DNA of 64,000 bases from JABDIY01 sp963803875 (GTDB taxonomy: Bacteria; Actinomycetota; Acidimicrobiia; Acidimicrobiales; SZUA-35), in the NCBI GenBank assembly GCA_963803875.1, contig CAWDOA010000009.1:62001-126000 (forward strand). The letters are read 5' to 3'. Both the position numbers and the translations under genes were made by a program. Every line of letters starts with the position of its first letter. The first letter of the stretch is position 1. The notes beneath the pieces were generated by a model. The model had not been told where the DNA came from. It searched no databases and saw only the letters and a program-made list of their open reading frames with translations. This document shows, one piece after another, positions 43,951 through 52,658 of the stretch.

Positions 43951-45114
43951 CTATCGGGCCGGTGGTGCGTAGATAAGGCCACCCTCGGTCCAACGGGCGT
44001 TGGCCGAACCGGCACGGTCGAGGCCGACCGGGTTGAGGTTCCGGGCGAAGATCTCGTCGTAGTTGCCAACCTGGCTGATCACGTTGTAGAAGGCGTCGGC
44101 GCTCAGACCCATGGAGGTCTGGAGCTGACCTTCACCACCGAGGAGGCGAACGCTCTCAGGGTTGTCGCCGGCGAGGGCAGCGTCAACGTTGGATGAGGAC
44201 ACGCCGTTCTCATCGGCGATGATCGTTGCGTACACGGTCCAGTTGACCACGTCGGCCCACTCGCTGTCGTTCTGCCCGTACACCGGACCGAGGGGCTCCT
44301 TGGAGATCGGAGTGGCGGGGAAGATAACCCACTCTTCATCAGCTGGCTCCTGCTGGGCCTTGCGTCCCACGAGGCCCGAACCGTCGGTGGTGATCACGTC
44401 GCAGGTGCCGGCGATGAATGCGTCGACGACCTGGTTGTAGTCCTCAAAGGTGTTGAGCGTGATGGAGATGCCCAGCTCGCCGGCCAATTCAGAGATGTTG
44501 GTCTCGGTGGTGGTTCCGGCATTGGTGCACATGATTGCTCCGTCGACCTCGGCAACTTCGCTGGCTCCACTGAAGCCATCGCTGGCGCGTCCCATGATCT
44601 GTTGACCGTCGTAGTAGGTGGTAGGACCGAAGTCCATGCCCACATCGGTGTCGCGGCTCTGGGTCCAGGTGCTGTTACGCATCAGGACATCGACCTCGCC
44701 AGCCTGGACGGCGGCGAATCGCTCGGCGGCGGTGAGGTTCACGAAGGTCACGGCCGTCGAGTCACCAAGAACTGCGGCAGCAACTGCACGGCAGTAGTCG
44801 GCGTCGATGCCGTTGACCGAACCGTCGGCCTCGACAAAGGAGAACGCAACCGCGGCACCGGAGACACCGCAGTTGAGGTTTCCTCTGGCTTGAACGGCGC
44901 CGAGGATGCCACCGCCCTGGGTCAGGTCGACGGTGTCGTCGCCGGAGTCATCGGAGCTGTCGCCCGAGTCGTCGGAACTGCTGCCGTCATCGGTTTGGGC
45001 CGAATCGTCGGAGCTCCCGTCGTCGTCAGCAGACTCGGAATCGCTGCCGCAGGCCGCGCCCACGAGGGCGAGGGCGAACAGAAGCGACAAGAGCTTCAGA
45101 AGTGATGTACGCAT
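43951..45114 (-). CDS. aapJ: Polar amino-acid ABC transporter substrate-binding lipoprotein AapJ-like
   Basis: This is the extracytoplasmic receptor. From ATG 45114 the signal peptide LLKLLSLLFALALVGAACGS gives a lipobox; the long ORF before it (to 45390) has no homology. An acidic Ser/Asp-rich linker (residues 20-60) precedes the bacterial extracellular solute-binding fold. Blocks are GNLNCGVSGAAVAFSFVEAD, AERFAAVQAGEVDVLMRNST and the C-terminal AARNLNPVGLDRAGSANARW-like end. The family binds amino acids such as glutamate or general L-amino acids. A small hairpin CAGCCA/TGGCTG lies in its leader (45142-45158). RBS GCGAAAGGAACC. Confidence 0.9.
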   Translation of the reverse strand: MRTSLLKLLSLLFALALVGAACGSDSESADDDGSSDDSAQTDDGSSSDDSGDSSDDSGDDTVDLTQGGGILGAVQARGNLNCGVSGAAVAFSFVEADGSVNGIDADYCRAVAAAVLGDSTAVTFVNLTAAERFAAVQAGEVDVLMRNSTWTQSRDTDVGMDFGPTTYYDGQQIMGRASDGFSGASEVAEVDGAIMCTNAGTTTETNISELAGELGISITLNTFEDYNQVVDAFIAGTCDVITTDGSGLVGRKAQQEPADEEWVIFPATPISKEPLGPVYGQNDSEWADVVNWTVYATIIADENGVSSSNVDAALAGDNPESVRLLGGEGQLQTSMGLSADAFYNVISQVGNYDEIFARNLNPVGLDRAGSANARWTEGGLIYAPPAR

Positions 45115-45326
45115 GAATTGGTTCCTTTCGCGGCCATGGGTCAGCCAGTTCTTGGCTGAAAACTCTCCCCGGTTCTTGGCTGCTGCGCCAGAGACTATCG
45201 TGCGACTGACCCAATGCGAAGAACAAGGTGTGACCTTCGTAACTTGCTGGCAACATTCTCGTTTTGCCAGTTTTGAGTCCTTCGAGAACGAACACATCAC
45301 TGAGAATGGGCAGGACCCGGGGTTGC

Positions 45327-45722
45327 TCAGTCCTCGATGAGGTAGACGGTGAGCTCGATCTTGTTCTTCTCGATCGTCCCCAAAGCGCAACCCACTGCGC
45401 TATTGAGAAAGGCGAGATCCTCGACCGCGGTTTCGAATGTGAGCAATTCGCGCGGACCTCCATCGGCGGTACCCCGACCGATGGCCCGATAGGAAACCAC
45501 TTCTTTGCCGGTGCCGATGCGGGCGATGATCTCGAGGGATTGCACCCCGTCGGCACCGACGGTCACTCGGTCGACGCCGGCAACCGGGCGCTCTCCCTCC
45601 CAATGCGCAGAAGTTGCGACCCCGTCGAAGGGCACGTCCAATCGGAAGCCGGCTGAGACGTTGCCGATAGGTGTGAAGTTGAGGGTCCCGGAGATCTTGG
45701 CGAATTCTGTCAGTTTGGGCAT
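45327..45722 (-). CDS. DUF3237 family protein
   Basis: A 131-residue beta-barrel-type protein in the DUF3237 family: RLDVPFDGVATSAHWEGERP, the central VTVGADGVQSLEIIARIGTG and GGPRELLTFETAVEDLAFLN. The biochemical role is unknown. The 9-bp gap from paaC and the same orientation place it in the phenylacetate transcript, so a role in handling an aromatic intermediate is possible but unproven. Confidence 0.75.
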   Translation of the reverse strand: MPKLTEFAKISGTLNFTPIGNVSAGFRLDVPFDGVATSAHWEGERPVAGVDRVTVGADGVQSLEIIARIGTGKEVVSYRAIGRGTADGGPRELLTFETAVEDLAFLNSAVGCALGTIEKNKIELTVYLIED

Positions 45723-45731
45723 AGGGGTTTC

Positions 45732-46478
45732 CTACCAGATAGCTACGGGGTCGAGCGAAATGACTTCGCCCAGGGACTCATGGAACACGTTGAACCCGTC
45801 GATGCGCCGGTTGCGGTTGGTGGGCTCGGCGAGCAAGGTGAGGTCGCCGGTCAATCCGAAGTCGGAAAGCTGCTCGGTGATGAGTTGGGACCACTGAGAA
45901 CTCAATGTGACGCTGCTGTGGGCCACGATTCCTTCAGCGATCGCATCAGCTTCGTGATCGGGGGCTGCCCACACCGAATTGGCGACCGGCAGGATCTGCT
46001 GGAGGGCTGCCTCGACTCGCATCGTGGCTTCAGGGTCAGCAGAGATGCGGGAAAGGAACATAGCGGCGTGCTCGGTGTGGAATGCCTCATCCCGCAGCGC
46101 TTGTGCAGCCAAGGTTGCAACCTCAGTAATCGACGACTGCAGAAGAGCTCTCCATCTCAGCTGTTCGGCGGTGTCGTACAGCCAATGCCTGACCAGAGCA
46201 AGATCCCACGATCCGCACTCGAGTTCGGCCAGGGCACACGATCGGTACTCCCGGGGATCCCGGAGAAGTGCGAACCGATCGATTTCGGCCTCGGGGACGA
46301 ACATCTCATACAGGGCGAGCGCATGGCCCAGTTCGTCCTGGGCGATCGAACAAAATGCGAGGTCTTCTTCGAGGAATGGGCCGAGCCCGATCCAATTGGC
46401 ATGGCGTGAGCCGACCATGTGTTCATCGTCGGCGAATGCAAGTAGGTAGGACCGGCCCGCTGGAGATAATTCGATCAT
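45732..46478 (-). CDS. paaC: Phenylacetyl-CoA epoxidase subunit PaaC
   Basis: This is the structural subunit of the PaaABCE multicomponent epoxidase, which converts phenylacetyl-CoA to its ring epoxide. At 248 residues it has the ferritin-like helical core with CSIAQDELGHALALYEMF, YDTAEQLRWRALL and LRDEAFHTEHAAMFL. It overlaps paaB by 4 bp. Together with paaA it forms the core of the enzyme; PaaA carries the di-iron site. Confidence 0.93.
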   Translation of the reverse strand: MIELSPAGRSYLLAFADDEHMVGSRHANWIGLGPFLEEDLAFCSIAQDELGHALALYEMFVPEAEIDRFALLRDPREYRSCALAELECGSWDLALVRHWLYDTAEQLRWRALLQSSITEVATLAAQALRDEAFHTEHAAMFLSRISADPEATMRVEAALQQILPVANSVWAAPDHEADAIAEGIVAHSSVTLSSQWSQLITEQLSDFGLTGDLTLLAEPTNRNRRIDGFNVFHESLGEVISLDPVAIW

Positions 46479-46750
46479 GAAGCGTGCTCCCGGAGACGCT
46501 TGCGTCGGGCCGCCACTGCGCTGCCGTCGTTGTTGCGATGGGCCAGGTCGGCGGTGGTGGAGAGGAGGTCGGGGTCAACTTCCACGACATCGTTCCGATC
46601 GACCAGCCACATCTGGTCTCCCTCACCCCGGCGGCAATAGCTGTCTCGGGCCAGGATCCGGGCCATCGCCGGGTCCGACGCCTGCAGACTGCCGGCATGT
46701 CGGAACTCGTCCTTGCCGGGTTTCTTCAGAAACACTTCAAATGTCTTCAT
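46475..46750 (-). CDS. paaB: Phenylacetyl-CoA epoxidase subunit PaaB
   Basis: A small structural subunit of 91 residues starting at MKTFEVFLKKPGKDEFRHAG (ATG 46750). The following segments ILARDSYCRRGEGDQMWLV and TADLAHRNND fit PaaB, which bridges the PaaA-PaaC core. The upstream extension of the ORF lies inside paaD. RBS GGAGGCCAA. Confidence 0.92.
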   Translation of the reverse strand: MKTFEVFLKKPGKDEFRHAGSLQASDPAMARILARDSYCRRGEGDQMWLVDRNDVVEVDPDLLSTTADLAHRNNDGSAVAARRKRLREHAS

Positions 46751-46769
46751 TTGGCCTCCGTGAATACGG

Positions 46770-47225
46770 TCATCGCATGACCTCGATTGGGTTACGACAG
46801 TCGTCGCAATAGGCCAGCGATCGGCATCGGCTGGGTCCCATGGGCGCAGTGTCTCTAACGGTTCCGGATCCGCACACGGGGCATACCAGCGAACCATCCC
46901 GGCGGCGAAGCGTGACCGTGAATTCGCGTTCGAGGAATCGCACCACGCTGGGGGCAACCCGATCCTGACTCCACAGAGGGGTGCGGAGCCATTGAACATC
47001 ACACGACCCAACCCCGTCGACCGCCTCCACAGCCCTTCGTACGTCGTCGGCGATGAAATGGAGCGCAGGGCAGCCGCCGTAGGTCGGGATCATTCCGATT
47101 GAGGCTCGATCTCCCCGGACTTCGACGTTCTCGAGCAGCCCCAGTTCGGTGACCGATACTCCCGGATACTCGGGGTCGTGAACCGTGGACACAGCTGCCC
47201 GTACCTGCTCGACCAGTGAACTCAC
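46770..47225 (-). CDS. paaD: PaaD, Fe-S maturation factor of the epoxidase
   Basis: PaaD is required for active PaaABCE, probably by iron-sulfur or di-iron assembly. From GTG 47225 it has 151 residues: an MIP18/DUF59-type N-terminus (VHDPEYPGVSVTELGLLENV, MIPTYGGCPALHFIADDVR) and a C-terminal zinc-ribbon-like region with SLVCPVCGSGTV and YCDDCRNPIEVMR (four cysteines). The GTGA overlap with the paaA stop indicates coupling. Confidence 0.92.
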   Translation of the reverse strand: MSSLVEQVRAAVSTVHDPEYPGVSVTELGLLENVEVRGDRASIGMIPTYGGCPALHFIADDVRRAVEAVDGVGSCDVQWLRTPLWSQDRVAPSVVRFLEREFTVTLRRRDGSLVCPVCGSGTVRDTAPMGPSRCRSLAYCDDCRNPIEVMR

Positions 47226-48154
47226 GCAGCCACCCCAGAATGGTCGAGAGCGGCGCGGACCCACGCCGTGTCCGCGTAATTGGCGGCTGCGTTGGAGATT
47301 CTCCGACGGCTGTCGGGGCCGCCCTGGCGCATCGTTGCGATCAACGGTTCCCAGTCGATATCTGTGGTGACCCAAGCCCCCTTTCCGTTCTCAGCGTTCT
47401 CGTCGAAGCGCAGGTTTGGATCAGGGATGTCGAAACCGTAACTCTGGAGAAGCGGGACATACTTCTGGATGTATGCGTGACGCAACTGCTCGTTTGGCTG
47501 GCTCTTGATCTTCCATCGCAACAACGGGTCCGCAGGATCTGAGTCGGGCCCGAACAGTTGCACGGCGGGCCACCACCAGCGCTCGAGCGCGGCCTGAAAC
47601 ATCGATCGCTGTGTGTCGGTGCCTTCAGCGAGACGGAGCAACATTTCTTCTCCGTGGCGCATATGGAATCCTTCCTCTGCGACGATTCGTTTGAGGACTC
47701 GCTTGTAGGGCCCGTAGGTGCACTCGGCGAAAACGGCTCGCTGGGAGGCGAAGGCAGCGGCATCAACCAGATAGGCGATGGCGATTTGGTCAGCCCAGGT
47801 GACGGCCTTGTAGTGGAACACGTTGTGGAACCGGCTGCGTCCGTCGAAGAGCTCCTCCAACATCTGGGTCCGGTCTTTGAGACCCATGTCAGCGGCGACT
47901 TGATACAGCAGGTGGGCGTGCCCGATCTCGTCCTGGGTCTTGGCCAGGAAGATCTGCTTGAGCCGAACTCCGGGAGCTCGCGGAATCCAGTCCCGTTCGG
48001 TGAGACCACCCATCAATTCGGAGTTGGCATGGAATTCAATGAACCGGAAGACCTCGGCTCGATATTCCTCGGGCATGTGGTCGTTTGGTTCCACCATTCC
48101 GCCACCGTCGATGAAGGACTGGAAGTCGTCGAGATCGGACCATGTGTGTGTCAC
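47222..48154 (-). CDS. paaA: Phenylacetyl-CoA epoxidase catalytic subunit PaaA
   Basis: The di-iron catalytic subunit has 310 residues. Segments DWIPRAPGVRLKQIFLAKTQ and DEIGHAHLLYQVAADMG, then YKAVTWADQIAIAYLVDAA and RIVAEEGFHMRHGEEMLLR, supply the Glu and His ligands. It starts at GTG 48154, overlapping the paaK stop (GTGA). PaaE, the flavin/ferredoxin reductase that must supply electrons, is not in the window. Confidence 0.95.
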   Translation of the reverse strand: MTHTWSDLDDFQSFIDGGGMVEPNDHMPEEYRAEVFRFIEFHANSELMGGLTERDWIPRAPGVRLKQIFLAKTQDEIGHAHLLYQVAADMGLKDRTQMLEELFDGRSRFHNVFHYKAVTWADQIAIAYLVDAAAFASQRAVFAECTYGPYKRVLKRIVAEEGFHMRHGEEMLLRLAEGTDTQRSMFQAALERWWWPAVQLFGPDSDPADPLLRWKIKSQPNEQLRHAYIQKYVPLLQSYGFDIPDPNLRFDENAENGKGAWVTTDIDWEPLIATMRQGGPDSRRRISNAAANYADTAWVRAALDHSGVAA

Positions 48155-49441
48155 TGAAGTTTCCTTTCATCAGCGAGGCGAGACAACTTGCCGCCTTCGG
48201 ATCGCGGAAGTGAACCGCCGGGCTCAACCGAGACTCGAACCCCGATTCCCAGAGACGAGTGCATGTCGGTGGCGATTGTTCTCACGAGATGTTCGTGATC
48301 GGCACCCGATCCGTCGGTTTCACACCGGATCGTCAGCGTGTCGAGGGTTCCTTCGCGGGTGACAACCAGCTGGAAGTGGGGGCTCACGCCATCGACGGCG
48401 AGCAGCGTGTGTTCCACTTGGCTGGGATAGACGTTGACACCGCGGATCACGAGCATGTCGTCGGCTCGGCCGACGATTGCGCTCATCCGGGCGTGGGTGC
48501 GTCCACATGGTGCTGGTTCACGTGTGATCGAGCACAGGTCTCCGGTCCAGTAGCGAAGGACCGGAAACGCCTGCTTCGTGAGGCTCGTCAGTACCAACAC
48601 CCCTACTTCACCATCGGGAAGAGGGTCGCCGGTCTCAGGATCCACGACTTCGGGAAGGAAATGATCTTCCATGATCACCGATCCGTCTCGATCCGCCGTT
48701 TCGCAACTCACCCCGGGACCGATCACTTCGGACAACCCGTAGATGTTGACGGCGACCAGATCGAGGCGGTCCTCGATCTGCTGGCGCATTTCTTCGGTCC
48801 AGGGCTCCGCACCGAGAATCCCGACCCGCAGGGAGTTGCTGAGCCGGCCCCGTTCAGCCAGCTTCTCGGCCAGGGTGAGGGCGTAGCTGGGCGTGCAACA
48901 AATCGCCTCTGGTTGGAAGTCTTCGATGAGTGTGAGCTGGCGTTCGGTGTTGCCACCCGACACTGGAATCACACCAATGCCGGCGGCTTCGGCACCACCG
49001 TGCAAACCAAGGCCCCCGGTGAACAGGCCGTAGCCGTAGGCGTTGTGCAGCCACCATCCCGGCTCGACGCCTGCGCCCCGTAGGCATCTGGCTACGCATT
49101 CGTTCCAGATCGCAAGGTCGTCACGGGTGTATCCCACGACGGTGGGTTTGCCCGACGTGCCCGAACTGGCGTGAATCCGGGCGAGGTCTTTGCGCTCGGA
49201 TGCGAACAGACCGAATGGATAGGTGTCGCGGAGGTCTGAACTTTTTCAGAAACGGGAACCCGGAAAGCTCATCGAGACTGGATGGGTCACCGATTCCCTC
49301 GAGTCGCTCGGCCATGAGCGGAACGCGGTCTCGAAGCCGCTTGACGGTTGTCTGGAGACGCTGGAGCTGAATGGTCTCCAACTGGTCGCGAGGCATTTTC
49401 TCAATCTCGGGTTTGTGGAATCCCGTCACCACGTTCGTCAC
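48151..49441 (-). CDS. paaK: Phenylacetate-CoA ligase (frameshifted)
   Basis: The ligase activates phenylacetate to phenylacetyl-CoA, the first step of this pathway. The start is GTG 49441 with MTNVVTGFHKPEIEKMP. At the plus-strand AA 49239-49240 an extra base breaks the frame: native L-K-K-S-D-L-R-D-T-Y-P-F-G-L-F-A appears as K-K-F-R-P-P. After correction the protein continues to the remaining 328-residue frame with SEVIGPGVSCETADRDGSV, SLTKQAFPVLRYWTGDLCSI and VNVYPSQVEHTLLAV. The total is about 429 residues, as usual for PaaK. It leads the paaKADBC operon. Confidence 0.88.
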
Positions 49442-49478
49442 AACTTGATCTTAAACCACGAGATCGTCAATGCCTTAA

Positions 49479-49493
49479 CGATTCGACGAATCG
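49479..49493. promoter_or_regulatory. Palindromic operator candidate in the paaK-paaI intergenic region
   Basis: CGATTCG-A-CGAATCG is a perfect inverted repeat of 7-bp arms in the 76-bp divergent promoter region. The position suggests a site for the nearby MarR-family protein (49919-50395) or a PaaR-like regulator controlling both directions. Regulation is inferred. Confidence 0.55.
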
Positions 49494-49517
49494 GCAGATC
49501 ATGTGGGGTAGTGTTCG

Positions 49518-49916
49518 GTGGTGACCAAACCCATTTGGCCCGCAGAGCCGGTTGAGGCCCTACTCGGAATTGAACCTGTCGTGCAGACCGACACGGGAGC
49601 AACGGTCGAACTCACCGTCTCCGACGACCACACCAACGACCACGGGATTTGTCACGGTGGCATCATCTTCCTTCTTGCCGATGCGGCCATGGGGCGGGCC
49701 AGCAACACGACCGTCAGCTCGTTGGCCAGTCATGCCGAGGTCGATTTCCTCACCGCGGTGCCGAACGGTTCACGCCTGCGGGCCACGGCAGAACTGCGGC
49801 GCCATCGAAAGAAACTGCGGATTTGGGATGTATCGGTGGCGATCGTGGAATCGGATGGCTCAGCGGAGATCATTGCCGAGTTCCGGGGTAGAACAATCCA
49901 GGTCTCCACGCACTGA
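49518..49916 (+). CDS. paaI: PaaI-type hotdog thioesterase
   Basis: This acyl-CoA thioesterase has 132 residues and the hotdog motif HTNDHGICHGGIIFLLADAA, followed by GSRLRATAELRRHRKKLRIW. PaaI rescues CoA from dead-end phenylacetate intermediates, which fits the divergent paa operon. The start is GTG 49518 or GTG 49521. It is followed at 2 bp by the MarR-family gene. Confidence 0.88.
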   Translation: MVTKPIWPAEPVEALLGIEPVVQTDTGATVELTVSDDHTNDHGICHGGIIFLLADAAMGRASNTTVSSLASHAEVDFLTAVPNGSRLRATAELRRHRKKLRIWDVSVAIVESDGSAEIIAEFRGRTIQVSTH

Positions 49917-49918
49917 CA

Positions 49919-50395
49919 ATGGACCCGTTTGAAGAACGAGCGCGCCGACGGCTGGAACAGGTCGAAGGGGTCGACGTCGAGTCCTTCAGCGCCTCATTCC
50001 TGCTGTTTCGCCTCGCAACTCAGTACCTGAGTTTCTTGGAAAGCAGGGTTCATCGCCCTCGCGGCCTTTCCACCGCTGGATTCAGGGTGCTCTTCACGGT
50101 GTGGGTCTACGACGAACTCGAGCCTCGTGAGATTGCTCGGCTCTCGGGAGTATCAACCGCAGCTGTGTCGGGGGTGCTGGGGACTCTGGAATCGAAGGGG
50201 CTGGTCGACAAACGACGAGACACCGCCGACAGGAGGCTCGTTCGGGTGAAACTGAGTTCGTTGGGCGTGAACCTTCTGACCGAGACCTATGCCGAGCAGA
50301 ACAGCGTCGAGCATGAGGTGTTTGCCGGGGTAGAGGGGCTCGAAGAGTTCTCACTCCGGATGCGCACCCTGTTGTCCATGCTGACCGACCGTTGA
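49919..50395 (+). CDS. MarR-family transcriptional regulator
   Basis: This is a winged-helix repressor type of 158 residues. The helix-turn-helix is EIARLSGVSTAAVSGVLGTL, followed by the wing KGLVDKRRDTADRRLVRVKL. The N-terminal helices form the dimer arm. It is downstream of paaI and therefore probably reads the paa palindrome, acting as a phenylacetyl-CoA-responsive regulator in place of PaaX/PaaR. That role is an inference. Confidence 0.88.
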   Translation: MDPFEERARRRLEQVEGVDVESFSASFLLFRLATQYLSFLESRVHRPRGLSTAGFRVLFTVWVYDELEPREIARLSGVSTAAVSGVLGTLESKGLVDKRRDTADRRLVRVKLSSLGVNLLTETYAEQNSVEHEVFAGVEGLEEFSLRMRTLLSMLTDR

Positions 50396-50416
50396 ACGTA
50401 CGGTCCGAAGATTCGC

Positions 50417-52048
50417 TCAGAGGGTTCTCGCCAGCGGGGTTTCCGCCGATGCAACCGCGAGATGGTGCATGAGCTCAGAAGCGGTGTGCAGCTCGAGGTC
50501 AGGGAGCGTGACCACACCCAAGAGGCCCATTCCGGCGGTCCCAACCTGCACACTGGCAAGGCCCAGACGACGCTGAAAGAAACTCTGGTGCAGTCGCAGG
50601 ACCTGCAATTTTTCCTTGCGAACCAAGATCAACCGTTCTGCGATGACTCCGGTACGGAACAGGAATTGTTCGGCACCGACCGCCCATCCCAACCGCTTTG
50701 CCCTCCGCTTGGAGTAGAAGACGGCGGTTGCGACGTAGAAAACGAGGACGAGTGCCAACAACGCAACGACCGGACCACGATTGCCGGCGGGGGCGGCTAT
50801 CAGCAGTGCTCCGAACGCGCCAACGAGCGGGATTCCGCCGAGGGTGAACCGCACCAGCGAGCGCCGCTCGGTCAACGGGCTGACCCGATTGAGGTTGGTC
50901 TCGCTCAGTTCCACGTTGCCCAGGGCATCGGCGGCAAACCTTGGCCAAGAATCCCTTGCGACAGCGGGAGCTAGATAGTTGACATTGGCGTTGTCGCCCT
51001 CCACATCGGCAGTTTCGAACCGTATGGCCTCGAGCCCAAGTTTCTGGGCGAGCAGGTGGCGGTTCACCTCGATCAGCTGGAGACGCTCGCGGCGAGCGTT
51101 CACTTGCACCTCGGTGAGCAGCCCGGTCTTGATCCGAAGCCGATCCGGATCACTCCACAAACGAAATCCTCCCAAGGCGAGAACCGGTGATGCTGCCGCG
51201 AACAACCCGGCCGCAATCGGACCGAGGATGAAGATGGCGCTGCTCCACGACATCTCGTCGGTCACCTCGCGAGTGGCGTCCGGAACGCTGATCGCTACGA
51301 CGACCACGATGAGAACAACCATGACGCTGCCGACCAAACCGCTGGACGTGACTGCCCGCAGCTTCACGAGATCGATGAGATCGAGTGTGTGGATCGGGTC
51401 GGCCACGAATGCGCTCGCACCCGAGGGAGCAGCCATTCCCGGCATTTGGCCGGAGTTCGGCGGGACGTCGCTGACGGCAGCGGAAGACTCCATAGCATCT
51501 CGGCGCAGCAGCGTCATCAGTCCCTCGGCGTCCTCCACCGACAGAAGTCGCAGGCTGATATCGCCGCCCTTCGAAGCGTCACTGACTGTCAGCTCCATCA
51601 ACCCGGTGGCACGGGCGATCAAACCGGCAGATGTGGACAGGTTCTGAATGTTGCGGCGGGGCAGGACCTGCTTGTTGCGGCGCAGGACCCCGTAATTGTG
51701 TAGCAACGCCTCTTCGGTAAGGGCGTAGCGGGTGGTGAAGTAACGAGCCATGGCAAACCCGACGGGCGCGAGGAGTGCCAATGCGGGAAGGGCTTCGGTC
51801 GCAAGCGCATCGCCGGAGCCGCCCGAAGCCAGAATGAAGACAATCGGGAAGATGAGATCTCGAACCGACGAAACGAACTCGATGAGGAGCGTGTAGGGGT
51901 GCGGGCGTTTCCACTCGATTTCGCCGATCGGCGGCGCGCTGGCAGGTGGTGAGGATGGTTGCGGCCAGAGTGGTGGTTGTACCTGGCTCGGCGGCGAAAT
52001 CGGGGCGGGTGGCGGTGCCCCGGGTGGCGGCTGGTCAGTCACGGACAC
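50417..52048 (-). CDS. Membrane protein with bacterial PH domains (YdbT-like)
   Basis: A 543-residue membrane protein with a Pro-rich cytoplasmic N-terminus (PPPGAPPPAPISPPSQ), several transmembrane helices and bacterial PH-like (bPH2/DUF304) domains. Repeated blocks are YALTEEALLHNYGVLRRNKQ plus VLPRRNIQNL; LRIKTGLLTEVQVNARRERL; and QFLFRTGVIAERLILVRKEK. These three are the PH signature copies. The role is unknown. The start (GTG 52048) overlaps the PH gene upstream by about 14 bp, so they are a functional pair. Confidence 0.8.
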   Translation of the reverse strand: MSVTDQPPPGAPPPAPISPPSQVQPPLWPQPSSPPASAPPIGEIEWKRPHPYTLLIEFVSSVRDLIFPIVFILASGGSGDALATEALPALALLAPVGFAMARYFTTRYALTEEALLHNYGVLRRNKQVLPRRNIQNLSTSAGLIARATGLMELTVSDASKGGDISLRLLSVEDAEGLMTLLRRDAMESSAAVSDVPPNSGQMPGMAAPSGASAFVADPIHTLDLIDLVKLRAVTSSGLVGSVMVVLIVVVVAISVPDATREVTDEMSWSSAIFILGPIAAGLFAAASPVLALGGFRLWSDPDRLRIKTGLLTEVQVNARRERLQLIEVNRHLLAQKLGLEAIRFETADVEGDNANVNYLAPAVARDSWPRFAADALGNVELSETNLNRVSPLTERRSLVRFTLGGIPLVGAFGALLIAAPAGNRGPVVALLALVLVFYVATAVFYSKRRAKRLGWAVGAEQFLFRTGVIAERLILVRKEKLQVLRLHQSFFQRRLGLASVQVGTAGMGLLGVVTLPDLELHTASELMHHLAVASAETPLARTL

Positions 52049-52493
52049 CCTGGCCGAGCTGGGATCTGATGTTGCCGACTGTGCCCGTGGCCAGATGGGG
52101 GATAGTGAGGTTGGGCGCTCCCGCTCCGGCGGTGTGGACCGTGATCGTCTCCAGGTCGAGCATCCGATCGATCGGACCGCTGTTGGTGGTGACGGTTTGA
52201 ATACGGTTCCGAGGAATCACCACGCGATGATGGCCGAGAACCCCATGTTTGGCCTCGATCCAGCGATCGGTGATTTGCCATCCCCAGTTGCGGAACTTCA
52301 CCCCGGCCCACCAGTATCCGATGCCGGCTCCGACCAAGGCTGGGAGCGCCGCCCCCGGGTACAACCAGTTGGGAGAGCCGAACGCAACCAGAGTTCCGCC
52401 AATCAACGAGCCGGGAAACAGCCCAAGAATTCCGCCGGAGAGAACACCTCCGACCCTCCAGAGTTTCTGAACGCTGTCAGGTAGCCGCTGCAC
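52035..52493 (-). CDS. PH domain-containing membrane protein (YdbS-like)
   Basis: A 152-residue protein with two helices near the start (GGVLSGGILGLFPGSLIGGT and a second at about 45-60) and a bacterial PH domain (WQITDRWIEAKHGVLGHHRV, VIPRNRIQTVTTNSGPIDRM). YdbS/YdbT pairs are common in Gram-positives and are of uncertain function. The start is GTG 52493. It is divergent from the ABC-F gene. Confidence 0.82.
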   Translation of the reverse strand: MQRLPDSVQKLWRVGGVLSGGILGLFPGSLIGGTLVAFGSPNWLYPGAALPALVGAGIGYWWAGVKFRNWGWQITDRWIEAKHGVLGHHRVVIPRNRIQTVTTNSGPIDRMLDLETITVHTAGAGAPNLTIPHLATGTVGNIRSQLGQGVRD

Positions 52494-52658
52494 CTACATC
52501 AGTCTACATAGCGAGAGCGAAGCTCTGTTCCAGCGACTACGGGGTCGGCGTGTCGCCCGTCCGACGCAGTCTTCCAAGACTGGCCACGCGGTCCGAAGTC
52601 CGGTCAGCCCGCCGGTCAACACGGTCTCGAGCCGATGTGCGGCCCCTAGGCTTGTTCG

